A stretch of DNA of 40,387 nt from a bacterium. GTDB lineage: Bacteria; Margulisbacteria; Marinamargulisbacteria; UBA817; JABISL01. The stretch spans positions 1-40,387 of the forward strand of contig JABISL010000002.1 in the NCBI GenBank assembly GCA_018700055.1, in the 5' to 3' direction. The notes beneath the pieces are model-generated. The model worked only from the letters and a program-made list of their open reading frames with translations. It was not told the origin of the DNA and did not search any database. The number at the start of each line of letters is the position of its first letter. Position 1 is the stretch's first letter. The position numbers and the translations under genes are program-made. Below are positions 11,801 to 18,124 of the stretch, piece by piece.

Positions 11801-11851
11801 ATTAATGATGCAATATTCAAGATGGAGTGGTCTAATTCTTCAAATGACTAA
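5834..11851 (+). CDS. Giant protein with tandem STAND NTPase sites (NB-ARC-like and NACHT-like)
   Basis: The 2005-residue cytoplasmic-type protein has two P-loop ATPase modules. Residues 1 to about 560 are charged, Lys/Glu-rich helix and coiled coil. The first module resembles NB-ARC: Walker A GIAGAGKST at 599-607, Walker B IVVLNNVDD at 670-678, then a GDYIITTRMS sensor-like strand. The second resembles NACHT: Walker A ADSGYGKTT at 961-969, LPIWLELSKL, and Walker B VVVFVDEYDE at 1036-1045. Acidic Ser-rich stretches follow near 1150-1165 and 1811-1860, with an unrecognised domain between (about 1500-1800). STAND proteins are signal-triggered oligomerising switches in immunity, including bacterial antiphage systems. 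Two distinct sites in one chain is unusual. It could be a defence sensor or a host-directed effector; the disordered, repeat-bearing neighbours favour the latter. The start follows the upstream stop by 3 nt. Confidence 0.85.
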   Translation: MANLEPFAQLKRYVEMSFDEGVERVLTNMSEQFNTVQKQMTRALLDTVIPELKDAVSMAQRQTDLPGAEAKIELKRKRAILVIRQSLKKIDERLTSVVDELDKVFGNGLKYKEGLLDLAVAKQKDYHDKLMGMVKDAEAKLELNPVLKGLLGEIQLLLDACQKKVQDRKEKIDGEFRALETKKEAMKTELKEKVAQLKNDINSKIEGVERDSARWVATLGELDTLIESYITGDNAKLDTQAAAIETANQLMGHLADMGTEILSAKQTMFEKLDEMGVFSEGVIDTDVGDLKALLIAHQEALLAEMNGIKESLKTQVKDAAGNLIGDAQSVFESVLNPVSGILAKGMDIVPDGVKDLFFKTLGRALRDDSWRVRERVLMSLYQLQSGEGITPAVKTAMGRQLVHRKTNETRKEVKLLMKQSSFATALTDAVRKNWASEKEQVKLEIQTKIASVEDLYTRIHEEKDPEKRQQMIDVSNAVQAELDEQLSNLSGMEQMGVAIGFLKGLKKQLFRMEQTLDQLKELSTETNENVKKVVDKLGVTAKDYKGKIAQLHTWMDSDKDKQLSKCLDGDDRKMIANQKTLAQMKLELSRGRNGIVLEGIAGAGKSTTAARYIDQESAAYDRIYWLDMESEESLKESLKRYQVYESGVSLVDIVSELLTPPSNQDEFHQIVVLNNVDDPTPEASHQTSVINKLIKIIHFDPHGVYRGDYIITTRMSENATNTIKITGFDLAQCHRYFEKIFGVPEYSRKKELDVLFGELINQGRGQRILPLTLKHVMTLLEPSNASMASIRNLAEDIKQNRLDPRRDIFVENISQLQTKRNGKECFDLLKICAFMPIDSITVDRLVYYAETNGISRHRLMELLEGLASSSLLEIVGDQYRMHREIQEVIQERFLQNTDDYIEVAIEALQNRVLYDVYRSESRIAVDVKLYVESQTLSGRNIRDLSYKFLDDPTKDMMLITADSGYGKTTKMHAVRKEILKHNAKTLGRTNALPIWLELSKLSAYLGKEDATIIDDELKRFGFKEKHIQELKRRYKVVVFVDEYDEARVPGKENTKELVPYLGNVYYDLNLSEWTRLKVFLAIRTQHLSYFQDTHSRQPRLRSSQGNHNDEMKTCFSEIKGVDDDITSRALFDRLRAYELPWAEEESPEIMSEAESTSSSETEEEKVQRSLKRIYGQIQGLTKKIVKKRCLITESGELDSELKNDPVSAIQEIQKALGDAADVVDAKYIYQILSHQGLRDPEMRGVLTHRLHKHRNPLKQDPLLGFQHAHLQGLEEKQIDQYIRNYVYFNSDFRGFSEKEVEAKVDEIKKLLANVKHVLDSPLILRIALEYQGVLRQKMRTQGDLVAEDLYEISSDQYFDRQIAKFIGDNTLNGDERLRDNFGTSDRAAIKRKYTLYAIELACQMGEGYILRQSDRQSSKYNFFHESENNLRQGIPIKYDGNEIQFIHEKCQSYYRMFATQVDRVNEYCKESFNVENVVTNSIWEGDNATPVITQWPEEMDQTNLVYQVVGNKIIVGWKNGDMAVMDYDKGTVRLGEKSRLFKKGTSHKFIVEVALNNGVGHYLNTKNELVALEQNWVFSKSPFDQLLTDPELIDGEFPLESQNLLGIKEWNSTMGRLPRGTCFEVPVIAKDIRQSLKDMIEKGEAPVLILDPGYSIFGLKQVIEKKHGNSNQFGGGYSNGPHGSVEWKEDRFATETTDPKWMVVSTKTSDKLTDGATSVFRDLWHLAECQNYQVMTAREAILAAIFYESCNNKPLFPKGELVRCADLNVNGVRIILGNFSGEGFGFKHIFSDSIDFESIVPEFNNERAYSFDGSDSSESDESSVSSTSSLPPGGVIVRNVTEEHSDKYDDDDESEEGFDFDSHIGLRSAEDDAAARVWFASDIVRDARARLNRSTEAYEQAKESLEKASPMSMAPMTQVKMDCKSELDSSNNKAIASAEVARNLLIQTYGDSYGYVIPGRPGKVPNGVMGRIGLPARRRLTPHEISEGRINDAIFKMEWSNSSND

Positions 11852-11859
11852 CTTTAATC

Positions 11860-11865
11860 TATACT
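11860..11865 (+). promoter_or_regulatory. Leaderless-type -10 for M32 peptidase
   Basis: TATACT, six bases before the ATG at 11872. No Shine-Dalgarno is present. It sits only 8 bases after the stop of the giant gene, so the peptidase probably has its own start of transcription. Confidence 0.5.
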
Positions 11866-11871
11866 TAACTC

Positions 11872-13389
11872 ATGACTACACCAAACACATTCAAATCATT
11901 AATTGACCAATTACGCCCAATCAAACAACTTGGGGGGATTTCCGCCTTACTGGGGTGGGATCAGGAGACCTATATGCCCTCAGGAGCGGTAGAGGCCAGA
12001 GCGGACCAAAGCGCACTCCTCAGTGGCGTAATCCATGAGAAATGGACCTCAGCTGAGCTTAGAAAAGAGTTGGAGAAATGGATTGATGTGGAGACGGGTA
12101 CCTGCCACGACAAATCACTACCGCCTGAGTCAAAGCAATTCATTCAAGAAGTATACAGAGACTGGCGTCAAAGCAATGCTCTTCCTAAGGACTTTGTAGA
12201 GGCGTTCAGCAAACAGACATCGTTGTCTCAGCATGCATGGCAAGACGCTCGTAAGACAAATGATTTTAAGGCATTTGCCCCGCACCTTGAGTCGATGATC
12301 CGAATGGCTAAGGAAAAGGCCGAGCATGTTGGGTACAAGACGGTTCCTTATGATGCATTACTGGATGAGTTTGAACCCGGTGGTACACAAGCGCAGTTAA
12401 CCCCACTATTCAAAACTCTGCGCGAAGGGATCGTGGATCTTCTAAAAGATATTCAAGAGAGTGACGCGACATTTGCCAAGCTGACCGGACCCTTTGATGA
12501 GCAGGCGCAGTGGGACTTTGGGATCGATGTCCTTAATGAAATGGGCTACGACTTCGATCGGGGGCGCCAAGACATTTCGGGGCATCCATTTACCACTGAC
12601 TTTCATCCTACTGATGTTCGAGTAACAACACGAGTAGACGAGTCCAACATCATGGAAGCATTCTCTAGCACTGCTCATGAAGGGGGCCATGGTTTATACG
12701 AACAAGGGTTTGACCAAGAGTGGTACGGTACCCCTTTTTGCGATTCGATTTCATTGGGGATTCATGAATCACAGTCTCGATTGTGGGAGCATTATGTAGG
12801 GACATCATGGTCATTTTGGAAAGGGCATCACGCCAAGCTCCAATCCTATTTTCCTGATAAATTATCCGGAATAGATACCAAAGAGTTCTACAGAAGCATC
12901 AACCAAGTGCAGCCATCTCTAATAAGAGTGGGGGCCGATGAAGTAACTTACAACCTTCATATCCTCATTCGATTCGAAATGGAGCAGCATCTATTTAACG
13001 AAACAGTGAATGTGATGGATTTACCTGAGATGTGGAATGCCAAATATAAAGAGTATTTAGGAATCACGCCACCAACGGACTCTGATGGGATTCTTCAAGA
13101 CGTCCATTGGTCGTTCGGATTATTTGGCTACTTTCCAACTTATACCTTAGGCAACCTCTATGGACGAATGATGTTTGAACAGGCGGAGCAAGAGCTCCCT
13201 AACCTAGCGGCTAATATCGAAGAAGGCCATCTCACAGGTCTCACGCAATGGCTTAACCACAAGGTTCATCAAGTCGGACGTCGTCGCTCTGCGGCAGATC
13301 TCATTAAGGATATAACGCAGAAAGAGCTCACACCGGAGCCCTTTCTGAAATATTTACGCCACAAGTATGGCACTATCTATGGGTTTTAA
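11872..13389 (+). CDS. M32 family metallocarboxypeptidase (Taq type)
   Basis: A zinc carboxypeptidase that trims C-terminal residues from peptides, usually cytoplasmic. The 505-residue length is standard. The zinc motif HEGGH is at 269-273, followed by the family motif GIHESQSRLWEH, whose Glu completes the zinc site. The N-terminal GWDQETYMPSGAVEARADQ is diagnostic of M32. The C-terminal region keeps DVHWSFGLFGYFPTYTLGN. The ATG has no ribosome site but has TATACT six bases upstream. The gene follows the giant orphan by 20 bp but is a conserved housekeeping-type enzyme, so linkage to the orphan operon is probably incidental. It is convergent with the gene at 13425. Confidence 0.96.
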   Translation: MTTPNTFKSLIDQLRPIKQLGGISALLGWDQETYMPSGAVEARADQSALLSGVIHEKWTSAELRKELEKWIDVETGTCHDKSLPPESKQFIQEVYRDWRQSNALPKDFVEAFSKQTSLSQHAWQDARKTNDFKAFAPHLESMIRMAKEKAEHVGYKTVPYDALLDEFEPGGTQAQLTPLFKTLREGIVDLLKDIQESDATFAKLTGPFDEQAQWDFGIDVLNEMGYDFDRGRQDISGHPFTTDFHPTDVRVTTRVDESNIMEAFSSTAHEGGHGLYEQGFDQEWYGTPFCDSISLGIHESQSRLWEHYVGTSWSFWKGHHAKLQSYFPDKLSGIDTKEFYRSINQVQPSLIRVGADEVTYNLHILIRFEMEQHLFNETVNVMDLPEMWNAKYKEYLGITPPTDSDGILQDVHWSFGLFGYFPTYTLGNLYGRMMFEQAEQELPNLAANIEEGHLTGLTQWLNHKVHQVGRRRSAADLIKDITQKELTPEPFLKYLRHKYGTIYGF

Positions 13390-13424
13390 TAACGTTGACG
13401 ATGAATGTCTTATTCTAGCCAATA

Positions 13425-14135
13425 TTATCGTTGAATCATAAAGAAAGTAGTTCCTATAAATCCCACGGCAACAGTTGCGATACCTGCTCCTGCCAGCGGA
13501 CAGATTCCAACAGCCACTTTTCCAGTCAGAGGCGCCAGAGCCGAATATGTTCCATATAGTGTGACTGGCGAAATCCCGCTACTAACCAAGTGGCCTAGAG
13601 GTGTGCAATTAGTAATTCCTCCACCTTTTTCGTTATAGTTATAAACTATATCCGTACTAGTTGTGGCGCAAGTTGTTAAGCCTGTTCCAATGCCCCCAGA
13701 CATTACAACTAGTAAGACATCAAATGCATGGGGGGCCGTTCCAGCACAATCACTAGCAATTCCGCAGTAAGTGCCAAGCATTCCTTGAGCAACGGATCCG
13801 GCGACTACTACCCCTAATGTTTCTGCCCAGCGAGGAAGACTTCTGTCTACATATTTTGACTGATTATCACCCTGAGTCTCGGGTCGTATCTTAGGCTCAA
13901 AACAAGGGAATGAAAAAAAATGCGGTTTTATAGATCCAGTATGTGAGGGTAATGGAGGGAGCTCTACTTTTTGATTCGTAGATGGAACTTCAAATATAGG
14001 GGCCGTACTTGAAGTGCTTAGAGTTAGACTTGCCCCTGCATGGTTAGTGCCGCGGACAGCTGAAGGGATCCTAGCTGGTTGTTGTGTTGCAAATGAACGT
14101 TCAGGGGGCTTAAACCCTGTTAAAAATTGACTCAT
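13425..14135 (-). CDS. Orphan protein: disordered N-terminus, hydrophobic C-terminal half
   Basis: Unrecognised, 236 residues. Residues 1 to about 100 are Ser/Thr/Pro-rich and probably disordered, with VELPPLPSH at 57-65 resembling motifs in neighbouring orphan proteins. From about 115 onward there are three or four hydrophobic Gly/Ala-rich segments (for example TLGVVVAGSVAQGMLG and VAVGFIGTTFFMI), so the C-terminal half probably inserts in a membrane. Several Cys lie in that half (YCGIASDCAG, TTCATT, TNCTP, GICPL). A moderate Shine-Dalgarno (GGAG) precedes the ATG. There is no signal peptide at the true N-terminus. A membrane-inserted effector or an inner-membrane protein are both possible. 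Confidence 0.7.
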   Translation of the reverse strand: MSQFLTGFKPPERSFATQQPARIPSAVRGTNHAGASLTLSTSSTAPIFEVPSTNQKVELPPLPSHTGSIKPHFFSFPCFEPKIRPETQGDNQSKYVDRSLPRWAETLGVVVAGSVAQGMLGTYCGIASDCAGTAPHAFDVLLVVMSGGIGTGLTTCATTSTDIVYNYNEKGGGITNCTPLGHLVSSGISPVTLYGTYSALAPLTGKVAVGICPLAGAGIATVAVGFIGTTFFMIQR

Positions 14136-14265
14136 GATAATAATTCTCCATTTACATAATCATTTTTTTCAAGGGAGCATCTTATTATCAAATTTGGGAA
14201 AAGAGAAGATTTTATTTTTTGTAGTATCTCAAATAGGTTGTTCGAAAGAGGCCTGTATGGACCTG

Positions 14266-14937
14266 TTATATCTCAAACCCGTATTTGATCCCGGCACGTA
14301 CTGAGCTCATACTGTCATCAGAAAATCGCTGTGTTCCGCCATCATCGGGAGCCGACAAGGAGCCACTCCATTTTACAGTTTGATAGGCTGCATCAAAGGT
14401 AAGAGTGTCCGTAAATCGGTACCCAAAGCCAATCTGGTGCCCAAGGTTTCCTGCGATGTCTATACTGCCAAAGACAGAAGCGCCAGAAAATTTAGGATTC
14501 GTTAGCTTAGGAAACGAATGATTGAGTCCCGCATAAATATAAAATGAGTTATTTATCGAATAACTAAGATTAAAATAGGCAATATCATTTTGAAAAACAG
14601 CCGGTTCTTCTAGGGTTACAGTGGCACTCTGAAAATCGAAGTCTGGTTGTGTTAGAGTCGTCGTTACTAAACTATATCTAGATTTCGGATTTACTATATA
14701 CCCGATTTGATAGGTAAGCGCACCACAATAAGAGTCCTCAAACTCAATGCCATACCCGACACCTTCATAGTCGCCAAAGTCCCAGGTGCTTGTCGATGGC
14801 GGATTTCCTCCTGAAAAAGACCCTTCAGTACCGAGTCTGCTAGTCGAGTTGTAAACGCCTAATAGGCTAATAGTTCCTGCAAGCGTAGGTACAGATAATA
14901 GTAATGTAAATAATAGAAGTGATAAATATTTTTTCAT
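14266..14937 (-). CDS. Predicted outer-membrane beta-barrel protein
   Basis: A 223-residue exported protein. The start is set at 14937, giving a clean signal peptide (MKKYLSLLLFTLLLSVPTLAG); an in-frame ATG at 15012 would add 25 non-signal residues. The mature part has alternating amphipathic strands, aromatic girdle residues and Gly-rich turns. Examples are GVGYGIEFEDSY, GHQIGFGYRFTDTLTFDAAY and a last strand ending AGIKYGFEI. These suggest a small OmpW/opacity-like barrel, but no specific family is recognised. An AGGA-type ribosome site precedes the ATG. It is divergent from the ferredoxin gene. Confidence 0.75.
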   Translation of the reverse strand: MKKYLSLLLFTLLLSVPTLAGTISLLGVYNSTSRLGTEGSFSGGNPPSTSTWDFGDYEGVGYGIEFEDSYCGALTYQIGYIVNPKSRYSLVTTTLTQPDFDFQSATVTLEEPAVFQNDIAYFNLSYSINNSFYIYAGLNHSFPKLTNPKFSGASVFGSIDIAGNLGHQIGFGYRFTDTLTFDAAYQTVKWSGSLSAPDDGGTQRFSDDSMSSVRAGIKYGFEI

Positions 14938-15024
14938 AATAATTTCCTGAAGTTTAGTCTTACTTATTATCGTGTCATGAAGAATGATGATTTCAAGTTT
15001 TTTATCGATCAAAGCGCCATCGCC

Positions 15025-15060
15025 TTGACGCTAAACCGAGGCTGGGATAAAGTGAGCCTC
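15025..15060 (+). promoter_or_regulatory. Ferredoxin promoter with overlapping dyad
   Basis: -35 TTGACG (15025-15030), a 17-nt spacer, and -10 TAAAGT (15048-15053). A 6-bp dyad, GAGGCT (15038-15043) and AGCCTC (15055-15060), straddles the -10 and ends near the expected transcription start. It could be an operator or a 5' hairpin. Confidence 0.5.
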
Positions 15061-15090
15061 AACAAATTTTGACCTCGGAGGGTGATTTAT

Positions 15091-15345
15091 ATGGCTAAGA
15101 TCGTATTAAATGAACAAGAAATAGACGTTCCTGATGGGGAAAAAATCGTAGAACACATTGAAGAAGCTGGCGTGCCTATCGGATGCAGTAATGGTGTTTG
15201 CGGAACTTGTGAAGTAGAGATTCTTGAAGGTATGGAGAATCTTAACGAAGTTACAGAAGAAGAAGAAGACCTTGGTATGGAAGGCAACAAACGCCTTGGA
15301 TGCCAATGTAAGATTAAATCTGGAACTGTTACTCTCGAGTACTAA
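15091..15345 (+). CDS. Plant-type [2Fe-2S] ferredoxin
   Basis: A small electron carrier of 84 residues. The cluster ligands are C32, C37 and C40 (CX4CX2C in GCSNGVCGTC) and C71 in RLGCQC, the chloroplast/plant-type pattern. The C-terminal strand VTLEY is typical. It is acidic, as expected of a redox partner (EEEED at 56-60). The ATG at 15091 was chosen over an in-frame GTG at 15082 because GGAGGGTGA (15077-15085) is placed correctly for it. The last 21 codons plus downstream DNA are tandemly duplicated directly after the gene. The partner enzyme is not evident; hemE next door is convergent. Confidence 0.93.
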   Translation: MAKIVLNEQEIDVPDGEKIVEHIEEAGVPIGCSNGVCGTCEVEILEGMENLNEVTEEEEDLGMEGNKRLGCQCKIKSGTVTLEY

Positions 15346-15624
15346 GCGATAACTTCCAGCGCCTGCGGCTGAGTGAGGAACTGATTTACTCAGGCCGAGC
15401 GGGATCCATCTTTGCCGAAGGTCAAAGTGGATCAAATATGGATCGAAGGCAACAAACGCCTTGGATGCCAATGTAAGATTAAGTCTGGAACTGTTACTCT
15501 CGAGTACTAAGCGATAACTTCCAGCGCCTGCGGCTGAGTGAGGAACTGATTTACTCAGGCCGAGCGGGATCCATCTTTGCCGAAGGTCAAAGTGGATCAA
15601 CTAGGGATCAAAGGCAATAAACGG
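15280..15624. repeat. 165-bp tandem duplication of ferredoxin 3' end and downstream DNA
   Basis: Unit 1 is 15280-15444 and unit 2 is 15445-15609, almost identical. A partial third copy starts at 15610 (aaaggcaataaacggc against gaaggcaacaaacgcc) and runs into the hemE stop. The second copy carries the ferredoxin C-terminal codons (EGNKRLGCQCKIKSGTVTLEY) without a start, so it is a non-coding remnant. The difference seen in that coding part, AAA to AAG, is synonymous. Besides the repeat, the stretch between ferredoxin and hemE holds no gene. Confidence 0.92.
15366..15433 (+). ncRNA. Two bulged hairpins in repeat unit (also at 15531-15598)
   Basis: The transcribed spacer can form two successive stems: CGGCTGAGT (15366-15374) with ACTCAGGCCG (15388-15397), and GATCCATCTTTG (15403-15414) with CAAAGTGGATC (15423-15433). 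Each stem has a single bulged base. No T-tract follows, so a standard intrinsic terminator is not supported; an mRNA 3'-stabilising structure or small structured RNA is possible. Unit 2 repeats both stems 165 bp downstream. Confidence 0.4.
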
Positions 15625-16668
15625 CTATCTCTTATACCCGTGAACCAAGTCTACAACCAACTTTAACTTTTCCGGTTCCATATCCGGGGACATGCCGTGT
15701 CCTAGATTGAAGATGTAGCCCGGTTGATCTTTCATTGAGTCGAGTAGTGAGATGACGGCTTTTTCCAATACCTTATCCTCGGTATAGAGCATCTGTGGAT
15801 CCAAGTTGCCTTGTAATGCTATGGATGATCCAATTTGATCACGGACACCTCGTAATGAGACACCCCAATCTACGCTCAATGCATTGGCCCCGCAATCTAC
15901 GAGTAAAGGGGCAAACACGCCCATGTTTTTGCAGAAGACTGTGATTGGAACGTTAGCGGGTCGATTGAGTCCTGCAATAATTCGTTTAATCGGATCCAAT
16001 GAATAGCGTTTGAATGATTCCAGGTCTAAGTGGTTGGTCCAAGTATCAAACAATTGAAGCGCATCTACACCGGCTTCGATTTGAGCATTTAAATAGTCAA
16101 TCGTCACTGCGACTAACTTATCTAATAATGCATCCATTACTTCAGGCGACTCTTTGATCAAGCCCTTGCTGCGTGCGAGGTCTTTGGAGCTTCCGCCTTC
16201 AATCATATAAGAGGCCACAGTAAATGGGGCCCCGGCAAATCCGATTAGCGGAACGCCCTTTGGTCGGAGTTCTTTTTGGATGAGTTTAATCGCATCGAAT
16301 ACATATGGTAAGAACTCATTTACGGGAGCAGCCTGACAGTTAGCAACATCGGCCGCGGATCGAATGGGGTTAGCGATAACGGGCCCTTTTTTCTCAACGA
16401 AGTCCAACTTGGATCCCAAGACCTGAGCCGTAACCAAGATGTCACAGAATAGTATCGCGGCATCCATGCCATAGCGTCTGATAGGCTGCAAGGTAACTTC
16501 AGTCGCCACTTCGGGGTGATTTAGCATATCCAAAAAGGAGTGTTGTTTACGTACTTCGCGATACTCAGGTAAATACCGTCCAGCCTGACGCATTACCCAA
16601 ATCGGGGGGCGTTCAGTTTGCTCTCCAAGAGCAGCTCTTATATATAGGGGTGTGTTAGGTGTTTCCAT
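15625..16668 (-). CDS. hemE: Uroporphyrinogen decarboxylase
   Basis: Removes four acetate carboxyls from uroporphyrinogen III to give coproporphyrinogen III in heme synthesis, cytoplasmic. It has 347 residues from the ATG at 16668 (METPNTPLYIRAALGEQ); an in-frame ATG at 16722 would add 18 atypical residues. The substrate-binding signature WVMRQAGRYLPEYR lies near residue 25-38. GFAGAPFTVASYMIEGG and NLGHGMSPDMEP, the latter carrying the conserved active-site His region, are also present. On this strand TACACT lies 8 nt before the ATG, again close. It is divergent from psd. Confidence 0.97.
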   Translation of the reverse strand: METPNTPLYIRAALGEQTERPPIWVMRQAGRYLPEYREVRKQHSFLDMLNHPEVATEVTLQPIRRYGMDAAILFCDILVTAQVLGSKLDFVEKKGPVIANPIRSAADVANCQAAPVNEFLPYVFDAIKLIQKELRPKGVPLIGFAGAPFTVASYMIEGGSSKDLARSKGLIKESPEVMDALLDKLVAVTIDYLNAQIEAGVDALQLFDTWTNHLDLESFKRYSLDPIKRIIAGLNRPANVPITVFCKNMGVFAPLLVDCGANALSVDWGVSLRGVRDQIGSSIALQGNLDPQMLYTEDKVLEKAVISLLDSMKDQPGYIFNLGHGMSPDMEPEKLKLVVDLVHGYKR

Positions 16669-16745
16669 AAAGGATAAGTGTACGACAAAAGCATTAGCTC
16701 GACCACGGGGGACATCGCCCATAGACGAACCTCACAGTTCCACCC

Positions 16746-16751
16746 TATAAT
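16746..16751 (+). promoter_or_regulatory. Leaderless-type -10 for psd
   Basis: TATAAT, seven bases before the psd ATG at 16759. No Shine-Dalgarno lies between them. Confidence 0.5.
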
Positions 16752-16758
16752 ATGGCCC

Positions 16759-17379
16759 ATGTTACCAATAGCACGCGACGGATTTCGAATATTAGCCATT
16801 TTCTTCATGATCTTTGCCATCTCTTTAATTTGGCAAAACGTGTATGTATCTGGGCCATTATTCGTATTGTTCTTATTTGTAGTGACCTTTTTTCGCGACT
16901 TCGACCGGACCAAGGACTATGATCCCAATATTGCATACTCTCCTGCAGATGGAACAATTAGTCAGATTAATGAAGTAGAGTGGGACGGCAAGCCATATAC
17001 TCAGGTAGTTATCTTTCTTTCCGTATTCAATTGTCATATCAATCGCATTCCACTTAAGGGAACGGTTGTGTCTACTGATCATTTCACTGGGAAGTTCTAC
17101 GTTGCAATGCGCAAGGATATTGATGAGAAGAATGAACGTCAGATCACAGTATTCGATACCGATAAAGGTCGCATTAAGGTGGCTCAAATCACCGGTGCAA
17201 TTGCCCGTCGGATCGTTTGTAGGCTTAAGCCCAAACAGTGTGTAGAAGTGGGTAACCGATTTGGTTTGATCAAATTCGGATCCCGCACCGACCTATGGGT
17301 GCCGCGCTCTGCCGAGATCCTTGTCAAAAAAGGCGACAAGGTTCGCGGTGCACTAACCGAAATGGTTCGGTTTCAGTAA
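16759..17379 (+). CDS. psd: Phosphatidylserine decarboxylase proenzyme, short type
   Basis: Converts phosphatidylserine to phosphatidylethanolamine at the inner membrane. At 206 residues it belongs to the short, archaeal/alphaproteobacterial-like (PSD-A) class. Two adjacent hydrophobic spans are at about 9-45. SPADG is at 61-65 and the catalytic-region motif SVFNCHINR at 88-96. The self-cleavage site is FGSRTD, with cleavage expected between G174 and S175 to create the pyruvoyl group. The ATG at 16759 was chosen because it gives the family N-terminus and is seven bases after TATAAT; an ORF start at 16678 overlaps hemE and adds irrelevant residues. No phosphatidylserine synthase gene (pssA) is adjacent. 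Confidence 0.93.
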   Translation: MLPIARDGFRILAIFFMIFAISLIWQNVYVSGPLFVLFLFVVTFFRDFDRTKDYDPNIAYSPADGTISQINEVEWDGKPYTQVVIFLSVFNCHINRIPLKGTVVSTDHFTGKFYVAMRKDIDEKNERQITVFDTDKGRIKVAQITGAIARRIVCRLKPKQCVEVGNRFGLIKFGSRTDLWVPRSAEILVKKGDKVRGALTEMVRFQ

Positions 17380-17383
17380 CGCT

Positions 17384-17953
17384 CTATATATCTGCGGCAG
17401 TGACAGTGATGGTATCTTTCAAGACGCCATGGAATAGATCCAAGTCAGATGTTTGGCTAATAGTCACATCAAAGTGGGCATCCTCAGTAGCGCCTAATAC
17501 ATTGGTTGTATAGTTAATCGTATGATCCGATCCAATGCTAAAGTCAGCAGGGTCAGGCGTATCTGTTCCATAAAGACCACTACCAGCACTGACGTAATCT
17601 AAAGTATATTTAGCACTTGGCATTTGTCCAGCATTAGGTGTTGTCGAGCCTGCAGTTAAGGTATGAACCAAGTGCCCTTGAGCCGTTGGATAAGACTGGT
17701 TTCCACTTGAGAATGTAATTGAATAGCCATCCATGTCGTTGTTTTGAAGCGTTACATCCATGATAGTTGTATCAGTAACCGAGTTAAGTCGAATATCCCC
17801 TAACGAATTAGCCACTTCCTCGACGGTTATAGCAATGATACTTTCGACATTGGAACTCGGTGCTGAAGTAGCGAAGTAGGTCTCTGCAAATGCTGGCATC
17901 GTCATCATAGCTAGCGCTATCATCAGATACGATATTTTTTTATTAAATCTCAT
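17384..17953 (-). CDS. Secreted surface protein, unknown family
   Basis: A 189-residue exported protein with a clear signal peptide (MRFNKKISYLMIALAMMTMPAFA, cleavage likely before ETYF). The mature chain is Thr/Ser/Asp-rich beta-type sequence without Cys. It ends GVLKDTITVTAADI, reminiscent of the final strand of WxL- or coat-type surface domains, but the match is too weak to name. The ribosome site is a run of seven G (17961-17967 as C on the plus strand) seven bases before the ATG, a possible slippage-tunable site. It stands alone, convergent with psd and divergent from the metal cluster. Confidence 0.7.
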   Translation of the reverse strand: MRFNKKISYLMIALAMMTMPAFAETYFATSAPSSNVESIIAITVEEVANSLGDIRLNSVTDTTIMDVTLQNNDMDGYSITFSSGNQSYPTAQGHLVHTLTAGSTTPNAGQMPSAKYTLDYVSAGSGLYGTDTPDPADFSIGSDHTINYTTNVLGATEDAHFDVTISQTSDLDLFHGVLKDTITVTAADI

Positions 17954-18124
17954 TGAACGTCCCCCCCAGGATAATAAATGATTTTATTATTAAAACAGTT
18001 TTGGTGTATGTATAGTTACTACTAAAAAGTGGTTTTACAACGCGTTTGTAGTCGCCTATACCATAGTAAGGTATTCCCGTTTAAGCGATTTTAAAACATC
18101 GAAATAAACAAATATTTTAAATTA

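Noticed and set aside
5834-11851. Reading the giant protein as a classical Avs antiphage gene
   Set aside because: No N-terminal nuclease, protease or other recognised effector domain and no clear TPR sensor tail; kept only as one possible interpretation.
15106-15600. Minus-strand open frame of 164 residues with an internal duplicated segment
   Set aside because: The protein repeat is only the 165-bp DNA tandem duplication read on the opposite strand of the ferredoxin gene; there is no ribosome site and no family resemblance.
18058-18074. ATACC-N7-GGTAT dyad before the metal cluster, considered as a MerR-type operator
   Set aside because: Arms are only 5 bp, no good -35/-10 pair with a 19-20 nt spacer fits around it, and no merR-like gene is nearby.
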